Assembly (NCBI GenBank): GCA_030057655.1
Contig: JASGUQ010000031.1
Location: 1 to 64,000, forward strand
DNA: 64,000 nt
Source: Bacillota bacterium
GTDB lineage: Bacteria > Bacillota > Clostridia > Christensenellales > Aristaeellaceae
Direction: 5' to 3'
Shown: positions 28,498-40,015 of the stretch, in pieces
Position numbering within the stretch: position 1 is the stretch's first letter
Layout: every line of letters begins with the position of its first letter
The notes under the pieces: generated by a model
What the model saw: the letters and a program-made list of their open reading frames with translations, nothing else
Databases searched by the model: none
What the model was told of the DNA's origin: nothing
Made by a program: the position numbers and the translations under genes

Positions 28498-29565
28498 TTA
28501 TAATGCGCTCAGGAGCGCTTTGGTCATTTCACTGCCTTTGATATAGGGTCCGCCCCAGGCGATGTCCCGGGTGCGCAGCCCCTGCTGGAGCACCTTGTCC
28601 ACCGCGTTTTCGATGCGGTCCGCTTCCTCAGAAAGCCCGAAGGAAAGCCTGAGCATCATCGCGGCTGAGAGCACGGTGGCGATCGGGTTGGCCAGGTCCT
28701 GCCCCGAGATGTCGGGCGCTGAGCCATGGATGGGCTCATACATGCCGCGCTTGGTTTCGCCAAGTGAGGCGGAGGGCAGAAGGCCGATGGAGCCGGTCAA
28801 CTGGGAGGCCTCGTCAGAGAGGATGTCGCCAAAGATGTTGCTGGTCACGATCACGTCAAACTGCGCGGGGTTTTGCACCAGCTGCATGGCGGCGTTGTCC
28901 ACCAGCATGTCCTTGAGCGTGACGTCCGGATAATCCTCAGCCACCTTGTGCACCGTTTCCCGCCAGAGCCTGGAGGATTCCAGCACATTGGCCTTGTCGA
29001 TGCTGGTCACCTGGGAGCGCCTGGTGCGCGCGGTCTCAAAGGCGACCTTTGCGATGCGGGTGATCTCGTGAACGGAATAAGCTTCCGTGTCAAAGGCGGT
29101 CTCCCCGCCCTCTGACTGGTACCTGCCGGACTTGCCAAAGTACATTCCGCCGGTCAGCTCGCGCACGATCAGCAGGTCAAAGCCTTTTTTGGCGGTGTCC
29201 TCACGAAGGGGGCTGGCTTCCCTCAGCACGCTCATCAGTTTGGCCGGGCGCAGGTTGGCGAAGAGCCCCATTTCTTTGCGGATGTTGAGCAGCGCGCGCT
29301 CCGGCCGCAGGTGGCCGGGCAGGGTTTCCCACTTGGGCCCGCCCACCGCGCCCAGGAGCACCGAGTCGCTGTCAAGGCAGGCCTTCAGCGAGTCCTCAGG
29401 CAGGGGAATGCCGTACTTGTCCAGCGCGCAGCCCCCGGCCAGGACGCTGGTGTAATGGAAGCTGTGTCCGGACTGCTCGCCCACCTTGTCCATGACCTGG
29501 CAGGCGGCGTCTACGATCTCAGGGCCGATGCCGTCCCCCGGCACCAGGGTGATGTTGTACTTCAC
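28498..29565 (-). CDS. leuB: 3-isopropylmalate dehydrogenase
   Basis: Oxidatively decarboxylates 3-isopropylmalate to 2-oxoisocaproate, and probably 3-methylmalate to 2-oxobutyrate in the citramalate route encoded by the same operon. The 355-residue protein has VPGDGIGPEIV, the substrate-binding ERALLNIRKEMGLFANLRP region, VRELTGGMYFG, and the NAD-site motif EPIHGSAPDI. The start is GTG, with GGAGGGA five bases upstream, overlapping the leuD stop by four bases. Confidence 0.96.
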   Translation of the reverse strand: MKYNITLVPGDGIGPEIVDAACQVMDKVGEQSGHSFHYTSVLAGGCALDKYGIPLPEDSLKACLDSDSVLLGAVGGPKWETLPGHLRPERALLNIRKEMGLFANLRPAKLMSVLREASPLREDTAKKGFDLLIVRELTGGMYFGKSGRYQSEGGETAFDTEAYSVHEITRIAKVAFETARTRRSQVTSIDKANVLESSRLWRETVHKVAEDYPDVTLKDMLVDNAAMQLVQNPAQFDVIVTSNIFGDILSDEASQLTGSIGLLPSASLGETKRGMYEPIHGSAPDISGQDLANPIATVLSAAMMLRLSFGLSEEADRIENAVDKVLQQGLRTRDIAWGGPYIKGSEMTKALLSAL

Positions 29566-30044
29566 AGCTGTCCCTCCTTGAGCGCGTTCATCAGCCCGCC
29601 TGAAGCGATAATGCCCTGCAGGAAGGGGGAGAAGGGCGGGAACTTGTCCTGGGTGCCCTGGGTCTCGTTTGTCAGAACCCCCTGATCCAGATCAACCGTA
29701 ATCCGGTCGCCTTCCTTGATATCAAGATCGCTGACCACGATGGGAAGCCCGATGTTGATGGCGTTGCGGTAGAAGATGCGCGCGAAGGACTTGGCGATCA
29801 CGCAGCTCACGCCCGCCGTCTTGATGGCCAGGGGCGCGTGCTCGCGGGAGGAGCCGCAGCCAAAGTTGTTCCCAGCCGCGATCACGTCGCCCGGTTCAAG
29901 CTTTTTGTTAAAGTCGCGGTCGATGTCCTCCATGCAGTGGCTGGCCAGCTCCCTGGGGTCAGAGGTGTTCAGGTACCGGGCCGGGATGATGACGTCCGTA
30001 TCCACATGGTCGCCGTATTGAAGCGCTTTTCCTTTTAAAATCAT
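29562..30044 (-). CDS. leuD: 3-isopropylmalate dehydratase, small subunit
   Basis: Works with LeuC to isomerise 2-isopropylmalate to 3-isopropylmalate, and likely citramalate to 3-methylmalate. The 160-residue protein has the small-subunit motifs GDHVDTDVIIPARYL and NNFGCGSSREHAP. Its short length is of the archaeal/thermophile type rather than the roughly 200-residue enterobacterial type. It follows leuC by 14 bases and overlaps leuB by four. Confidence 0.96.
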   Translation of the reverse strand: MILKGKALQYGDHVDTDVIIPARYLNTSDPRELASHCMEDIDRDFNKKLEPGDVIAAGNNFGCGSSREHAPLAIKTAGVSCVIAKSFARIFYRNAINIGLPIVVSDLDIKEGDRITVDLDQGVLTNETQGTQDKFPPFSPFLQGIIASGGLMNALKEGQL

Positions 30045-30058
30045 CGTGCTTACTCTCC

Positions 30059-31321
30059 TTACAGTTCGCCGGGTTCCGCAACCCGGCCCAGGATGGCGGA
30101 AGCGGCCGCCACAGCCGGACTCGCCAGATAGACCTCGCTCTTGGGATGGCCCATGCGGCCGACAAAGTTGCGGTTGGTGGTGGCCACGCAGCGCTCGCCC
30201 TCGGCCAGGATGCCCATGTGCCCGCCCAGGCAGGGGCCGCAGGTGGGTGTGGACACGGCGCAGCCCGCGTCAATAAAGATCTCAAACAGGCCCATCTTCA
30301 TCGCGTCCAGGTAGATCTGCTGGGTGGCAGGGATGATCATGCAGCGCACGTTCTCATGCACCTTCCTGCCCTTCATGATCTCGGCCGCGGTCACAAAATC
30401 GCTCAGCCGCCCGTTGGTGCAGGAGCCGATGACCACCTGGTCGATCTTCAGATCCTTCGGGATGTCCTTAAAGGTTCTGGTGTTTTCAGGCAGGTGGGGG
30501 AAGGCGACGGTGGGCGTCAATTCATCAAGGTTGATCTGGATCTCGCGCGCGTAAACCGCGTCCTTGTCCGCCTCAAACACACGGGGCTCCTGCGCCTTGT
30601 GCTTTTTCAGGTAGTCCAGCGTCTTTTCATCCACCGGGAAGATGCCGTTCTTGGCGCCGGCTTCAATGGCCATGTTGCACACGCACAGCCTGTCGTCCAT
30701 GCTCAGGTTTTTAACGCCCTCGCCCACAAACTCCAGAGACTGGTACAGCGCGCCGTCCACGCCGATCAGGCCGATCAGGTGCAGCACCAGGTCTTTCCCG
30801 GACACGTTCTTTTTAAAGCTGCCGGTGAGCACCACCTTGATGGCTTCAGGAACCCGAAGCCAGGCTTTGCCGGAGGCCATGGCGGCCGCCATGTCGGTGG
30901 AGCCGACCCCGGTTGAGAACGCGCCCAGCGCGCCGTAGGTGCAGGTGTGGCTGTCAGCGCCGATAACAACATCGCCCGCCGTGACCAGCCCTTTCTCCGG
31001 CAGCAGCGCGTGCTCCACACCGGCCTGGCCAACATCATAAAAATGGGTGATGTTCTTTTCCCTGGCAAACTCGCGCACCAGCTTTGACTGTTCCGCGGCC
31101 TTGATGTCCTTGTTGGGGGTGAAGTGGTCCAGCACCAGGGCGATCTTGTCCTTGTCAAACACCTTGTCGATTTTTGCCTTGCGGAATTCATTGATGGCGA
31201 CAGGGGCAGTGATGTCGTTGCCCAGCACCATGTTCAGTTTCGCCAGGACGATTTCTCCCGGGATGACCTTGTCCCTGCCGCAGGCGGCAGCGATGATTTT
31301 TTGGGTCTGTGTCATGCTCAT
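30059..31321 (-). CDS. leuC: 3-isopropylmalate dehydratase, large subunit
   Basis: Aconitase-family large subunit carrying the 4Fe-4S cluster. The 420-residue protein has [32 protein letters not shown] and [11 protein letters not shown], so the three cluster cysteines are present. Like the paired LeuD, it is the shorter clade related to homoaconitase-type enzymes, consistent with broader substrate use in both the leucine and citramalate pathways. The ATG overlaps the cimA stop by four bases. Confidence 0.96.
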   Translation of the reverse strand: MSMTQTQKIIAAACGRDKVIPGEIVLAKLNMVLGNDITAPVAINEFRKAKIDKVFDKDKIALVLDHFTPNKDIKAAEQSKLVREFAREKNITHFYDVGQAGVEHALLPEKGLVTAGDVVIGADSHTCTYGALGAFSTGVGSTDMAAAMASGKAWLRVPEAIKVVLTGSFKKNVSGKDLVLHLIGLIGVDGALYQSLEFVGEGVKNLSMDDRLCVCNMAIEAGAKNGIFPVDEKTLDYLKKHKAQEPRVFEADKDAVYAREIQINLDELTPTVAFPHLPENTRTFKDIPKDLKIDQVVIGSCTNGRLSDFVTAAEIMKGRKVHENVRCMIIPATQQIYLDAMKMGLFEIFIDAGCAVSTPTCGPCLGGHMGILAEGERCVATTNRNFVGRMGHPKSEVYLASPAVAAASAILGRVAEPGEL

Positions 31322-32895
31322 GAAATCTTTTTATCCTTTCTATGCAGTACATATTCAAGCGAATCGCACAGCGCTTCCCAGCTGGCGGCCACCACGTCCG
31401 TGCCCACGCCCACCGTGTTCCAGGAGGTGTCCCCGTCAGTGGACTGAATCAGCACGCGCACCTTGGATGCGGTGGCTTCTGCGCCGGTTAAAACGCGCAC
31501 CTTGTAGTCGGTCAGGCGCACCTCGGACAGCCCGGGGTAAAAGACGGCCAGCGCCTTCCGGAGGGCAATGTCCAGCGCGTTCACCGGGCCGTTGCCCATG
31601 GCGGCCGTGGTCTCCTCCCGCCCGTCCACCTGGATGCTGAGGATGGCGGAGGCGCTTCTTTCGCCCGCGGGCGGCGGATATTCCCCGCTGGTGCGGTAAA
31701 TAATGGGCGTAAAATGCGCGTTAAAACGCCCCAGGGTCCTCAGCGCCATCATTTCAAAGCTGGCGTCCGCGGCCTCATACTGGTAGCCCTGGTTTTCAAG
31801 CTGCTTGATTTTTTCCAGGATCTGGGCCACTTCCGGGCTCTCGCGGTCCAGATCGGGCGCCACGGCTTCCAGTTTTTTGATCACGGTGGTGCGCCCTGAC
31901 ACCTCGCTCATCAAAAACCTGCGGCTGTTGCCCACGGTTTTGGGATCGATGTGCTCAAAGGAGGAGGACAGTTTGTTGACCCCGTCAATGTGCATGCCGC
32001 CCTTGTGCGCGAAGGCGCTGTCCCCGACATAGGGCTTGCTCTGGTAAACGCCGATGTTGCTGAGCTCGCAAATGTGCCGCACGGCTGAAAACAGATCGGA
32101 CAGATCGCTGTCCACGCAGGAATAACCCATTTTTAATTGCAGGTTGGGGATGATGATGGACAGGTCCGCGTTGCCGCAGCGCTCCCCTGTGCCCACGAAA
32201 GTGCCCTGCACTTGCATGGCGCCCGCCTCCACCGCTGCGATGGAAGAAGCCACGGCGCAGCCGGTGTCGTTGTGGCAGTGGATGCCGATGTTGGCGTCTG
32301 GAAAACGCTCCCTTACCTGAAGGACGCGGCTGGTGATCTGGTGGGGGAGGGTGCCGCCGTTGGTGTCGCACAGACACAGGCAGTCAGCGCCCGCGTCCAT
32401 CGCCGCGCCCAGCACTTTTAAGGCATAGTCCTCGTTGCCCATAACGCCGTCAAAATAATGTTCCGCGTCAAAAACCACCTCAAGCCCCCTGTCCTTCAGG
32501 AACTTGATGGTGCTGTACACCAGGTCCAGGTTTTCTTCCCTGCTCACCCTCAGCACCTTGTCCACATGAAGGTCCCAGGACTTGCCGAAGATGGACACGG
32601 TGGGGGCGCCGGTGTTGATGAGGGACAAAAGGCCCGCGTCGTCCTCCGGTTTTACGCCCTTTCTGCGCGTGCTGCCAAAGGCGCACAACTTCGCGTGGCT
32701 TAATTTTTTCCCGCGCAGTTTTTCAAAGAATTCAATGTCTTTGGGGTTGCTGGCAGGGTTGCCGGCCTCAATGTAGTCCACCTTGAACTCATCAAGCGCC
32801 TGCACGATGGCCAGCTTATCCCTCACCGAGTAGGAGATCCCCTCCCCCTGCGCGCCGTCGCGCAGGGTGGAATCAAAAATCTGGATTTTTCTCAT
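31318..32895 (-). CDS. cimA: (R)-citramalate synthase
   Basis: Condenses acetyl-CoA with pyruvate to citramalate, the entry to 2-oxobutyrate without threonine. The 525-residue protein is of the DRE-TIM metallolyase family: [38 protein letters not shown] and a C-terminal regulatory domain (about 400-525). The variant opening DGAQGEG and the segment [15 protein letters not shown] separate it from the true LeuA next to it and fit the CimA family. It overlaps leuA and leuC by four bases each. Subgroup and context make the assignment firm, but purified-enzyme specificity can vary in this family. Confidence 0.9.
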   Translation of the reverse strand: MRKIQIFDSTLRDGAQGEGISYSVRDKLAIVQALDEFKVDYIEAGNPASNPKDIEFFEKLRGKKLSHAKLCAFGSTRRKGVKPEDDAGLLSLINTGAPTVSIFGKSWDLHVDKVLRVSREENLDLVYSTIKFLKDRGLEVVFDAEHYFDGVMGNEDYALKVLGAAMDAGADCLCLCDTNGGTLPHQITSRVLQVRERFPDANIGIHCHNDTGCAVASSIAAVEAGAMQVQGTFVGTGERCGNADLSIIIPNLQLKMGYSCVDSDLSDLFSAVRHICELSNIGVYQSKPYVGDSAFAHKGGMHIDGVNKLSSSFEHIDPKTVGNSRRFLMSEVSGRTTVIKKLEAVAPDLDRESPEVAQILEKIKQLENQGYQYEAADASFEMMALRTLGRFNAHFTPIIYRTSGEYPPPAGERSASAILSIQVDGREETTAAMGNGPVNALDIALRKALAVFYPGLSEVRLTDYKVRVLTGAEATASKVRVLIQSTDGDTSWNTVGVGTDVVAASWEALCDSLEYVLHRKDKKIS

Positions 32896-34394
32896 AGCAG
32901 TTTGTTCATGGCGTTGATGTAGGCCAGGATGGAGGCTTCCACCACGTCGGTGGACAGGCCGCGGCCAATGTAGCTGCGGTTCGCGGCGGCCAGTTTGACC
33001 ACGGCTTCGCCCTGGGCGTCACGGCCTTCGGAGATGGTCTGGATGGAATAGTCTTCCAGCCTGTGTTCGGGCGCCTTCATGATCTTGTCGATCGCGTTGA
33101 AGGCCGCGTCGATGGGACCGTCGCCCAGCGCCACTTCCTCAAACTGTTCGCCCTGGTTGTTTTTCAGGCGCACCACGGCCGAGCAGGACACATAGTTGCC
33201 GGAGTTGACGGTAAAGCGGTCCAGCCTGAACAGCGCGTTCACGTCCGTCCCCCTGTGCAGGATCAGGGCCTCCAGGTCGCCATCGGTGATGGTCTTCTTC
33301 CTGTCGGACAGCGCCTTGAACCGGCTGAAGAATTCGTCCATTTCCTCTTTTGTCAGGGTGTAGCCCAGGTCATTCAAGCGGTCTTCCACCGCGTGGCGGC
33401 CGGAGTGCTTGCCCAGAATCATCTTGTTGGTGGTCAGCCCGATGCTTTCGGGCGTCATGATCTCATAGGTCTGGGTGTTGGCCAGAACGCCGTGCTGGTG
33501 GATGCCGGCCTCATGCGCGAAGGCGTTGGCGCCCACGATGGGCTTGTTCAAGGGGGAGTTCATGCCGATGATGGAATACACCAGGCGGCTCACCGGGAAA
33601 ATGCGCTTGGTGTCAATGCCCGTGGTGTAGGGATAGAAGTCCTGCCTGGTGTGCAGCGCCATCACGACTTCTTCCATCGCGGCGTTGCCCGCGCGCTCGC
33701 CCAGGCCGCACATGGTGGTTTCCACCTGCGTGGCTCCCGCCTTGATGGCCGCCAGGGTGTTGGCGACGCCCAGGCCCAGGTCGTTGTGGCAGTGCACGGA
33801 CAGATCGATCTGATCCAGGCCGTTTACCTTCTCCAGCAGGTACAAGAGCAGGCTTTCCATCTCAAAAGGCGTGGTATAGCCCACGGTGTCCGGGATGTTG
33901 ATGGTGGTCGCGCCCGCGTCCACCGCCGCCTGAACCGCGCGTACCAGAAAGTCGCGCTCAGAGCGGGTCGCGTCCTCGGCGGAGAACTCCACGTCCGACA
34001 GCTTGCTCTTGGCGTACTTGACCATCTGGGAGATGGTATCCACCACCTGGTCCTCGCTCATGCGCAGTTTGTACTGCATGTGGGTGGGGGAGGTGGCCAG
34101 GAAGGTATGGATGCGGGGGGCGACAGCGGCCTTCACCGCGTCATAGGCGGTGTCGATGTCTTTTCTTGTTGCCCTGGCCAGGCTGGCCACGGAGGCGTTC
34201 TTGATCACCTTGGCGATCTCGCTGACCGACTCAAAGTCCCCGGGGGAGGCGATGGCAAAGCCCGCCTCCAGAACATCAACGCCCATCTTTTCAAGGGCAA
34301 GGGCCAGTTCGATCTTTTCCCTCAGGTCCATGCTGCAGCCCGGAGCCTGCTCCCCGTCCCTTAAGGTGGTGTCAAAAATCTTGATCCTCTTCAT
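32892..34394 (-). CDS. leuA: 2-isopropylmalate synthase
   Basis: Condenses acetyl-CoA with 2-oxoisovalerate, the first step of leucine synthesis. The 500-residue protein has [38 protein letters not shown] and [12 protein letters not shown] in the catalytic TIM barrel. A C-terminal allosteric domain starts at about 370 and is where leucine usually binds. It starts four bases after the ilvD stop and overlaps cimA by four bases. Confidence 0.96.
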   Translation of the reverse strand: MKRIKIFDTTLRDGEQAPGCSMDLREKIELALALEKMGVDVLEAGFAIASPGDFESVSEIAKVIKNASVASLARATRKDIDTAYDAVKAAVAPRIHTFLATSPTHMQYKLRMSEDQVVDTISQMVKYAKSKLSDVEFSAEDATRSERDFLVRAVQAAVDAGATTINIPDTVGYTTPFEMESLLLYLLEKVNGLDQIDLSVHCHNDLGLGVANTLAAIKAGATQVETTMCGLGERAGNAAMEEVVMALHTRQDFYPYTTGIDTKRIFPVSRLVYSIIGMNSPLNKPIVGANAFAHEAGIHQHGVLANTQTYEIMTPESIGLTTNKMILGKHSGRHAVEDRLNDLGYTLTKEEMDEFFSRFKALSDRKKTITDGDLEALILHRGTDVNALFRLDRFTVNSGNYVSCSAVVRLKNNQGEQFEEVALGDGPIDAAFNAIDKIMKAPEHRLEDYSIQTISEGRDAQGEAVVKLAAANRSYIGRGLSTDVVEASILAYINAMNKLL

Positions 34395-34398
34395 GAAC

Positions 34399-36075
34399 TC
34401 ATTCCTCGTTTTCTTTGAATATTGCTCCCTGATCAGCGGAGGTGACCAGCATGGCGTAGCGTTTCAGGTAGCCGGATAATTTTTTCTTTTGCGGTTTTTG
34501 ATATTCAGCCTGCCTGTTTTTCAGCTCTTCGTCTGTCAATTTCACATTGAGCGCGCGGTTTCTGATGTCGATCTGAATCAAATCGCCCTCCTGAAGCAGG
34601 CTGATCGGGCCGCCTGACGCAGCCTCCGGGGACACATGGCCGATGGCCGCGCCCCGGGTCGCGCCGGAGAAGCGGCCGTCTGTGATCAGGGCCACCTCGC
34701 GGTCCAGCCCCATGCCGGCGATGGCGCTTGTTGGGCCCAGCATTTCGCGCATGCCCGGGCCGCCCTTGGGCCCCTCGTAGCGGATGACCACCACGTCGCC
34801 CTTGTTGATTTTTCCGCCAAAGATGGCCTCGGTCGCCTCGTCCTCCGAGTTAAACACCCGGGCTTTGCCTTCATGCTTCAGCATTTCAGGGGCTACGGCG
34901 CTTTGCTTGACAATCGCGCCCTTGGGGGCCAGGTTGCCAAACAGGACTGCCAGGCCGCCCACGGTGTCGTAAGGATTGCTGATGGGGCGGATGACCTTGT
35001 CGTTCTTGACAGCCGCGTTTTTGAGCATTTCAGACACGGGCACCCCAAGCGCGGTCATGGCGCTGCCGTCAATCAGCCCCGCGTCCAGCAGCGTTTTCAT
35101 CACGGCGCTGACCCCGCCCGCTGCCTGCAGGTCCTGCATGTGGTGATGCCCGGCAGGCGCCAGTTTGCAGAGGTTCGGGGTCTTCATGCTGATGTCGTTG
35201 ATCATGTTCAGGCTAAAATCGATCCCCGCCTCATGCGCGATGGCAGCCAGGTGCAGGGCGGAGTTGGTGGAGCAGCCCAGGGCCATGTCCACCGTGAGCG
35301 CGTTTTTCAGCGCCTTTTCTGTCAAAATCTGGCGGCAGGTGATGCCCTTTTTTAAAAGATCCATCACCGTCTCACCGGCTTTCTTGGCCAGGCGCACGCG
35401 CGCGGTGTACACCGCCGGGATGGTGCCGTTGCCGGGCAGGGCCAGGCCCAGGGCTTCGGACAGGCAGTTCATGGAGTTGGCGGTAAACATGCCGGAACAG
35501 GAGCCGCAGGTGGGGCAGGCATTGTTCTCCACCTCCATCAGGCTCTCCTCGTCCATCTTGCCGATGGTGTGGGCGCCCACCGCCTCAAACACGGAGTTCA
35601 GGTCCAGAGGGCCGTTTTCCCCCTCCAGCGACAGCATGGGCCCGCCGGATACAAATACGCAGGGCAGGTCCAGTCTGGCGGCTGCCATCAGCATGCCGGG
35701 CACCACCTTGTCGCAACTGGGGATCATGACCAGCGCGTCAAAGGCGTGGGCTTTTGCCATGCACTCCACCGAGTCCGCGATCAATTCCCTGGTGCACAGG
35801 GAGTAGCGCATGCCTTCATGCCCCATGGCGATGCCGTCGCACACCGCGATGGTGTTAAACTCCAGCGGCGTTCCGCCGGCCATCAGGACGCCGTCTTTTA
35901 CAGCGCGGCTGATCTTGTCCAGGTGGGTGTGCCCCGGGACCACCTCGGTGAAGGAGTTGGCGATGCCGATGAGCGGCTTTTTGATCTGCTCGTCGCTCAG
36001 CCCGCTGGCTTTCAAAAGGGAGCGCTGGGGGGCCCTCTGGACCCCCAGCTTCATGCAGTCGCTGCGCAGTTTCAT
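34399..36075 (-). CDS. ilvD: Dihydroxy-acid dehydratase
   Basis: Dehydrates 2,3-dihydroxy-3-methyl acids to 2-oxo acids for Val, Ile and Leu. The 558-residue protein has the cluster cysteines in [13 protein letters not shown] and [19 protein letters not shown], and the ending GFSGATRG-type segment ([20 protein letters not shown]). Length and motifs are standard. It lies between ilvC (six-base gap) and leuA (four-base gap). Confidence 0.97.
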   Translation of the reverse strand: MKLRSDCMKLGVQRAPQRSLLKASGLSDEQIKKPLIGIANSFTEVVPGHTHLDKISRAVKDGVLMAGGTPLEFNTIAVCDGIAMGHEGMRYSLCTRELIADSVECMAKAHAFDALVMIPSCDKVVPGMLMAAARLDLPCVFVSGGPMLSLEGENGPLDLNSVFEAVGAHTIGKMDEESLMEVENNACPTCGSCSGMFTANSMNCLSEALGLALPGNGTIPAVYTARVRLAKKAGETVMDLLKKGITCRQILTEKALKNALTVDMALGCSTNSALHLAAIAHEAGIDFSLNMINDISMKTPNLCKLAPAGHHHMQDLQAAGGVSAVMKTLLDAGLIDGSAMTALGVPVSEMLKNAAVKNDKVIRPISNPYDTVGGLAVLFGNLAPKGAIVKQSAVAPEMLKHEGKARVFNSEDEATEAIFGGKINKGDVVVIRYEGPKGGPGMREMLGPTSAIAGMGLDREVALITDGRFSGATRGAAIGHVSPEAASGGPISLLQEGDLIQIDIRNRALNVKLTDEELKNRQAEYQKPQKKKLSGYLKRYAMLVTSADQGAIFKENEE

Positions 36076-36081
36076 CCCTGA

Positions 36082-37603
<1,522 letters not shown>

Positions 37604-37607
37604 ATCT

Positions 37608-39275
37608 TCACCCTTTCAAAATCATGTCGTCAATGGTTCCGCCCGGCGGGATCATGGGCAGCACCTTCACATCGCATCCGATCCTCACGTCAATCAGAGA
37701 AGGCCCCTCGTAGCTCAAGGCTTTGTCAAGCGCTTCGTTCAAGGATGCCATGTCCGTGGCCTTGTAGCCCCTGGCGCCAAAGGCTTCCGCGAGCTTCGCG
37801 TAATCGGTCTTGCGCTCCAGGGAAGTGTTGGAGTAGCGCTCCCCATAAAACAGGGTCTGCCACTGGCGCACCATGCCAAGCGCCTGGTTGTTGAGCAGCA
37901 CCACCAAAATCGGCAACTGGTGGGACACCGCGGTCGCCATCTCATTCATGTTCATGTGGAAGGAGCCATCGGAGGTGAACAGCACCGTGCGCCTTTTTCC
38001 CCTCGCAAAGCAGGAGCCGATGGCAGCGCCCATGCCATAGCCCATGGTGCCCAGTCCGCCGGAGGTCACAAAAGTGCGCGGGCGGCGGAAATGGTAGTAC
38101 TGCGCCGTCCACATCTGGTGCTGTCCCACGTCGGTCGCGACCACGTCATCCGGCAGCAGGCGCACATTCACCGCCTCAATCGCGCTTTGCGGGTTCAACT
38201 GGCCCTCGGGCATATCCAGCCGGTGATCTGGAGAGCTGATGACCTTTTTGACCTGGGCCGACCAGTCAGAGGGGGTGCGGGACACCTTGTGTTCCAAAAG
38301 CTGGCGCAGGATCAGCTTGACGTCGCCCAAAAGGTGGGCGTCCGCTGTAATGTTTTTGCCGATCTCCGCCGGGTCGATGTCGATGTGGAGGATCTTGCGG
38401 CCCAGTTGATAGGCCTGCTTGTTCCCGGTGGCGCGGTCTGAGAACCTGGTGCCCACGGCGATGATCAGGTCGGACATGGACAGCACTTTGCTGGCTTCAT
38501 ACCGCCCGTGCATGCCGGTCATGCCCAGGTTCATCGGGTGGTCATGGGGGACGGCGGACAGGCCCATCATGCTGGTGCCGATCGGGCAGTCCAGGAAATT
38601 GGACAAGGCCAGAAGCTCCTCGCTGGCGTCCGCGATTACCACGCCGCCTCCGGCGTAGATATAGGGCCTTTTTGATTCTTTGATCAGCGCGAGGGCGGCA
38701 TTCAAGCTGTTTTCGCTGGCTTTCAGCCCGTTCTTGCGCTCCACCCTGGGCTGGGGCACATACTCGCAGGACGCGGTCTGGATGTCCTTTGGCAGGTCCA
38801 CCAGAACTGGGCCCGGACGGCCTGATATGGCCAGTTTGAAGGCTGAACGCAGGGTATCCGCCAGATCCGCGACGTTCTTGACCATGTAGTTGTGCTTGGT
38901 GATGGGCATGGTCACCCCAAAGATGTCCACCTCCTGGAAGCTGTCCCGGCCGATCATCGCCAGCGCGACATTGCCCGTGATGGCAACCAGGGGCACTGAA
39001 TCCAGGTAGGCGTTTGCGATGCCGGTGATCAGGTTGGTCGCGCCAGGGCCTGAGGTGGCGATCACCACGCCCGGTTTTCCGCTGACCCTCGCGTAGCCGT
39101 CCGCGGCGTGGCAGGCGCCCTGCTCATGGCAGGTGGTCACATGCCGCACCTTGTCCTGGGCTTTGTATAACTCGTCGTAGATGTGCAGCACGGAACCGCC
39201 CGGATAGCCGAATACGCAATCCACGCCCTGCTCCTGCAACACCTGAATGAGGATGCTTGCACCGGTTAAGACCAT
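37608..39275 (-). CDS. ilvB: Acetolactate synthase, large catalytic subunit
   Basis: TPP enzyme joining two pyruvates, or pyruvate and 2-oxobutyrate. The 555-residue protein has the catalytic Glu in TCHEQGACHAADGYARVSG, the FAD/central domain (SMMGLSAVPHDHP), and a TPP motif region around TSDGSFHMNMNEMATA (GDG-like TSDGSF, with the following Asn). It is the first structural gene of the ten-gene operon and follows a leader-peptide attenuator. GAAGGGGG lies a few bases before the ATG. Confidence 0.97.
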   Translation of the reverse strand: MVLTGASILIQVLQEQGVDCVFGYPGGSVLHIYDELYKAQDKVRHVTTCHEQGACHAADGYARVSGKPGVVIATSGPGATNLITGIANAYLDSVPLVAITGNVALAMIGRDSFQEVDIFGVTMPITKHNYMVKNVADLADTLRSAFKLAISGRPGPVLVDLPKDIQTASCEYVPQPRVERKNGLKASENSLNAALALIKESKRPYIYAGGGVVIADASEELLALSNFLDCPIGTSMMGLSAVPHDHPMNLGMTGMHGRYEASKVLSMSDLIIAVGTRFSDRATGNKQAYQLGRKILHIDIDPAEIGKNITADAHLLGDVKLILRQLLEHKVSRTPSDWSAQVKKVISSPDHRLDMPEGQLNPQSAIEAVNVRLLPDDVVATDVGQHQMWTAQYYHFRRPRTFVTSGGLGTMGYGMGAAIGSCFARGKRRTVLFTSDGSFHMNMNEMATAVSHQLPILVVLLNNQALGMVRQWQTLFYGERYSNTSLERKTDYAKLAEAFGARGYKATDMASLNEALDKALSYEGPSLIDVRIGCDVKVLPMIPPGGTIDDMILKG

Positions 39276-39292
39276 AAAAACCCCCTTCTAAC

Positions 39293-39325
39293 AAAAAACC
39301 GTCCCCCCTGTATACAGTAGGACGG
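39293..39325 (-). terminator. Attenuator terminator of the ilv-leu operon
   Basis: On the minus strand CCGTCC (39325-39320) pairs with GGACGG (39304-39299), with an inner CTGT/ACAG stem, and is followed directly by TTTTTT. It lies 19 bases after the leader-peptide stop and before ilvB. Its 5' part can pair instead with an upstream segment. Confidence 0.87.
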
Positions 39326-39373
39326 ATGGTTGGCAATTTCTAAATCAAGCCTCGGACCTGCTCCTATGTATAC
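39310..39373 (-). promoter_or_regulatory. Antiterminator pairing in the ilv-leu leader
   Basis: The segment at 39373-39362 (minus strand GTATACATAGGA, inside the last codons of the leader ORF) is complementary to 39322-39310 (TCCTACTGTATAC): 12 base pairs with a single bulged C. This stem consumes the 5' arm of the terminator, so the two folds exclude each other. A ribosome finishing the leader ORF would cover the upstream segment and let the terminator form. Confidence 0.8.
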
Positions 39374-39452
39374 GCAAAAGCCTGCCGGCGACGATAATTC
39401 GTACGCCCAGCAGGCTGTTTAGGACCAGGTTTGAAGAGAAAAAGGTTCGCAT
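39345..39452 (-). CDS. Leucine/valine/isoleucine-rich leader peptide of the ilv-leu operon
   Basis: A 35-residue peptide, too short to be listed in most annotations. The start codon ATG 39452 follows a good GGAGGA site (39461-39456). Of the 35 residues, 12 are Leu (6), Val (3) or Ile (3), concentrated at positions 9-28: NLVLNSLLGVRIIVAGRLL. A hairpin (39414-39381) lies within the codons for this stretch. The arrangement is that of ribosome-mediated transcription attenuation: shortage of charged Leu, Val or Ile tRNA stalls the ribosome early and favours the antiterminator. The frame is open upstream to 39599, but that part has no ribosome-binding site and overlaps the end of pyrI. Confidence 0.85.
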   Translation of the reverse strand: MRTFFSSNLVLNSLLGVRIIVAGRLLRIHRSRSEA

Positions 39453-39595
39453 TCTTCCTCCGCCGCTTGAATTATTGATAAGGTAACATAAGTCGCGCTG
39501 ATTTGCCAAGGCGTCCTTGTCATTTATGGCAAGTATTTGCCCGGGCGGATGTTTTATTTTTGTTTTTCGGCCTGCTGAAAGAAAATCCAGCCGGG
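39453..39595 (-). other. Spacer between pyrI and the ilv leader peptide
   Basis: It contains an inverted repeat TTGCCA / TGGCAA (39503-39508 and 39527-39532) and an A-rich run after the pyrI stop. No convincing terminator for the pyr operon and no strong promoter for the ilv operon could be recognised, so partial read-through from pyr into the ilv leader is possible. Confidence 0.4.
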
Positions 39596-40015
39596 TCAAA
39601 TGCTCGCCCGGCTCTCGCAGTAAATGCAGCGGTACTCATCCTTCTCCCGGTTGGTCAGTTTGAACACATGGGGCAGCTCCTGCTCGGTGCTGGTGATGCA
39701 GCGCGGGTTTTTGCAGCGGATGATGTTGGTGATGGTCAGGGGCAGCTCCGGGTGGTACTTTTTCACCCGCACCCCATCAACGATGATGTTGATGGTGATG
39801 CTGGGATCGATGTAACCCAGGGCGTTCAGGTCCACATCCAACTGGGAGTCGATCTTGATGATGTCCTTTTTGCCCTGCTTGTTGCTGGTCGCGTTTTTGA
39901 TGATGGCGACGGCGCAGTCCAGTTTGTCCAGTTCCAGAAAATCATAGATTTTCATGGCCTGCCCGGCTTTGATGTGGTCGATGACGATACCGTTGTTGAT
40001 GGAATCAATGTTCAT
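39596..40015 (-). CDS. pyrI: Aspartate carbamoyltransferase regulatory chain
   Basis: Regulatory subunit that binds nucleotides and links catalytic trimers. The 139-residue protein has the allosteric domain ([19 protein letters not shown]) and a C-terminal zinc domain with four cysteines (IIRCKNPRC and YRCIYC). It overlaps pyrB by four bases and is the last gene of the pyrimidine operon. Feedback by CTP or ATP is expected from the family, not shown by sequence. Confidence 0.96.
   Translation of the reverse strand: MNIDSINNGIVIDHIKAGQAMKIYDFLELDKLDCAVAIIKNATSNKQGKKDIIKIDSQLDVDLNALGYIDPSITINIIVDGVRVKKYHPELPLTITNIIRCKNPRCITSTEQELPHVFKLTNREKDEYRCIYCESRASI

Noticed and set aside
39345..39599. 84-residue protein upstream of ilvB
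   Set aside because: The longer frame has no ribosome-binding site at its far start and overlaps pyrI. Only the last 35 codons have a good site and the expected amino acid pattern.
39276..39600. T-box leader for the ilv-leu operon
   Set aside because: No T-box core sequence or Stem I features on the minus strand; a leader peptide with exclusive stems explains the region.
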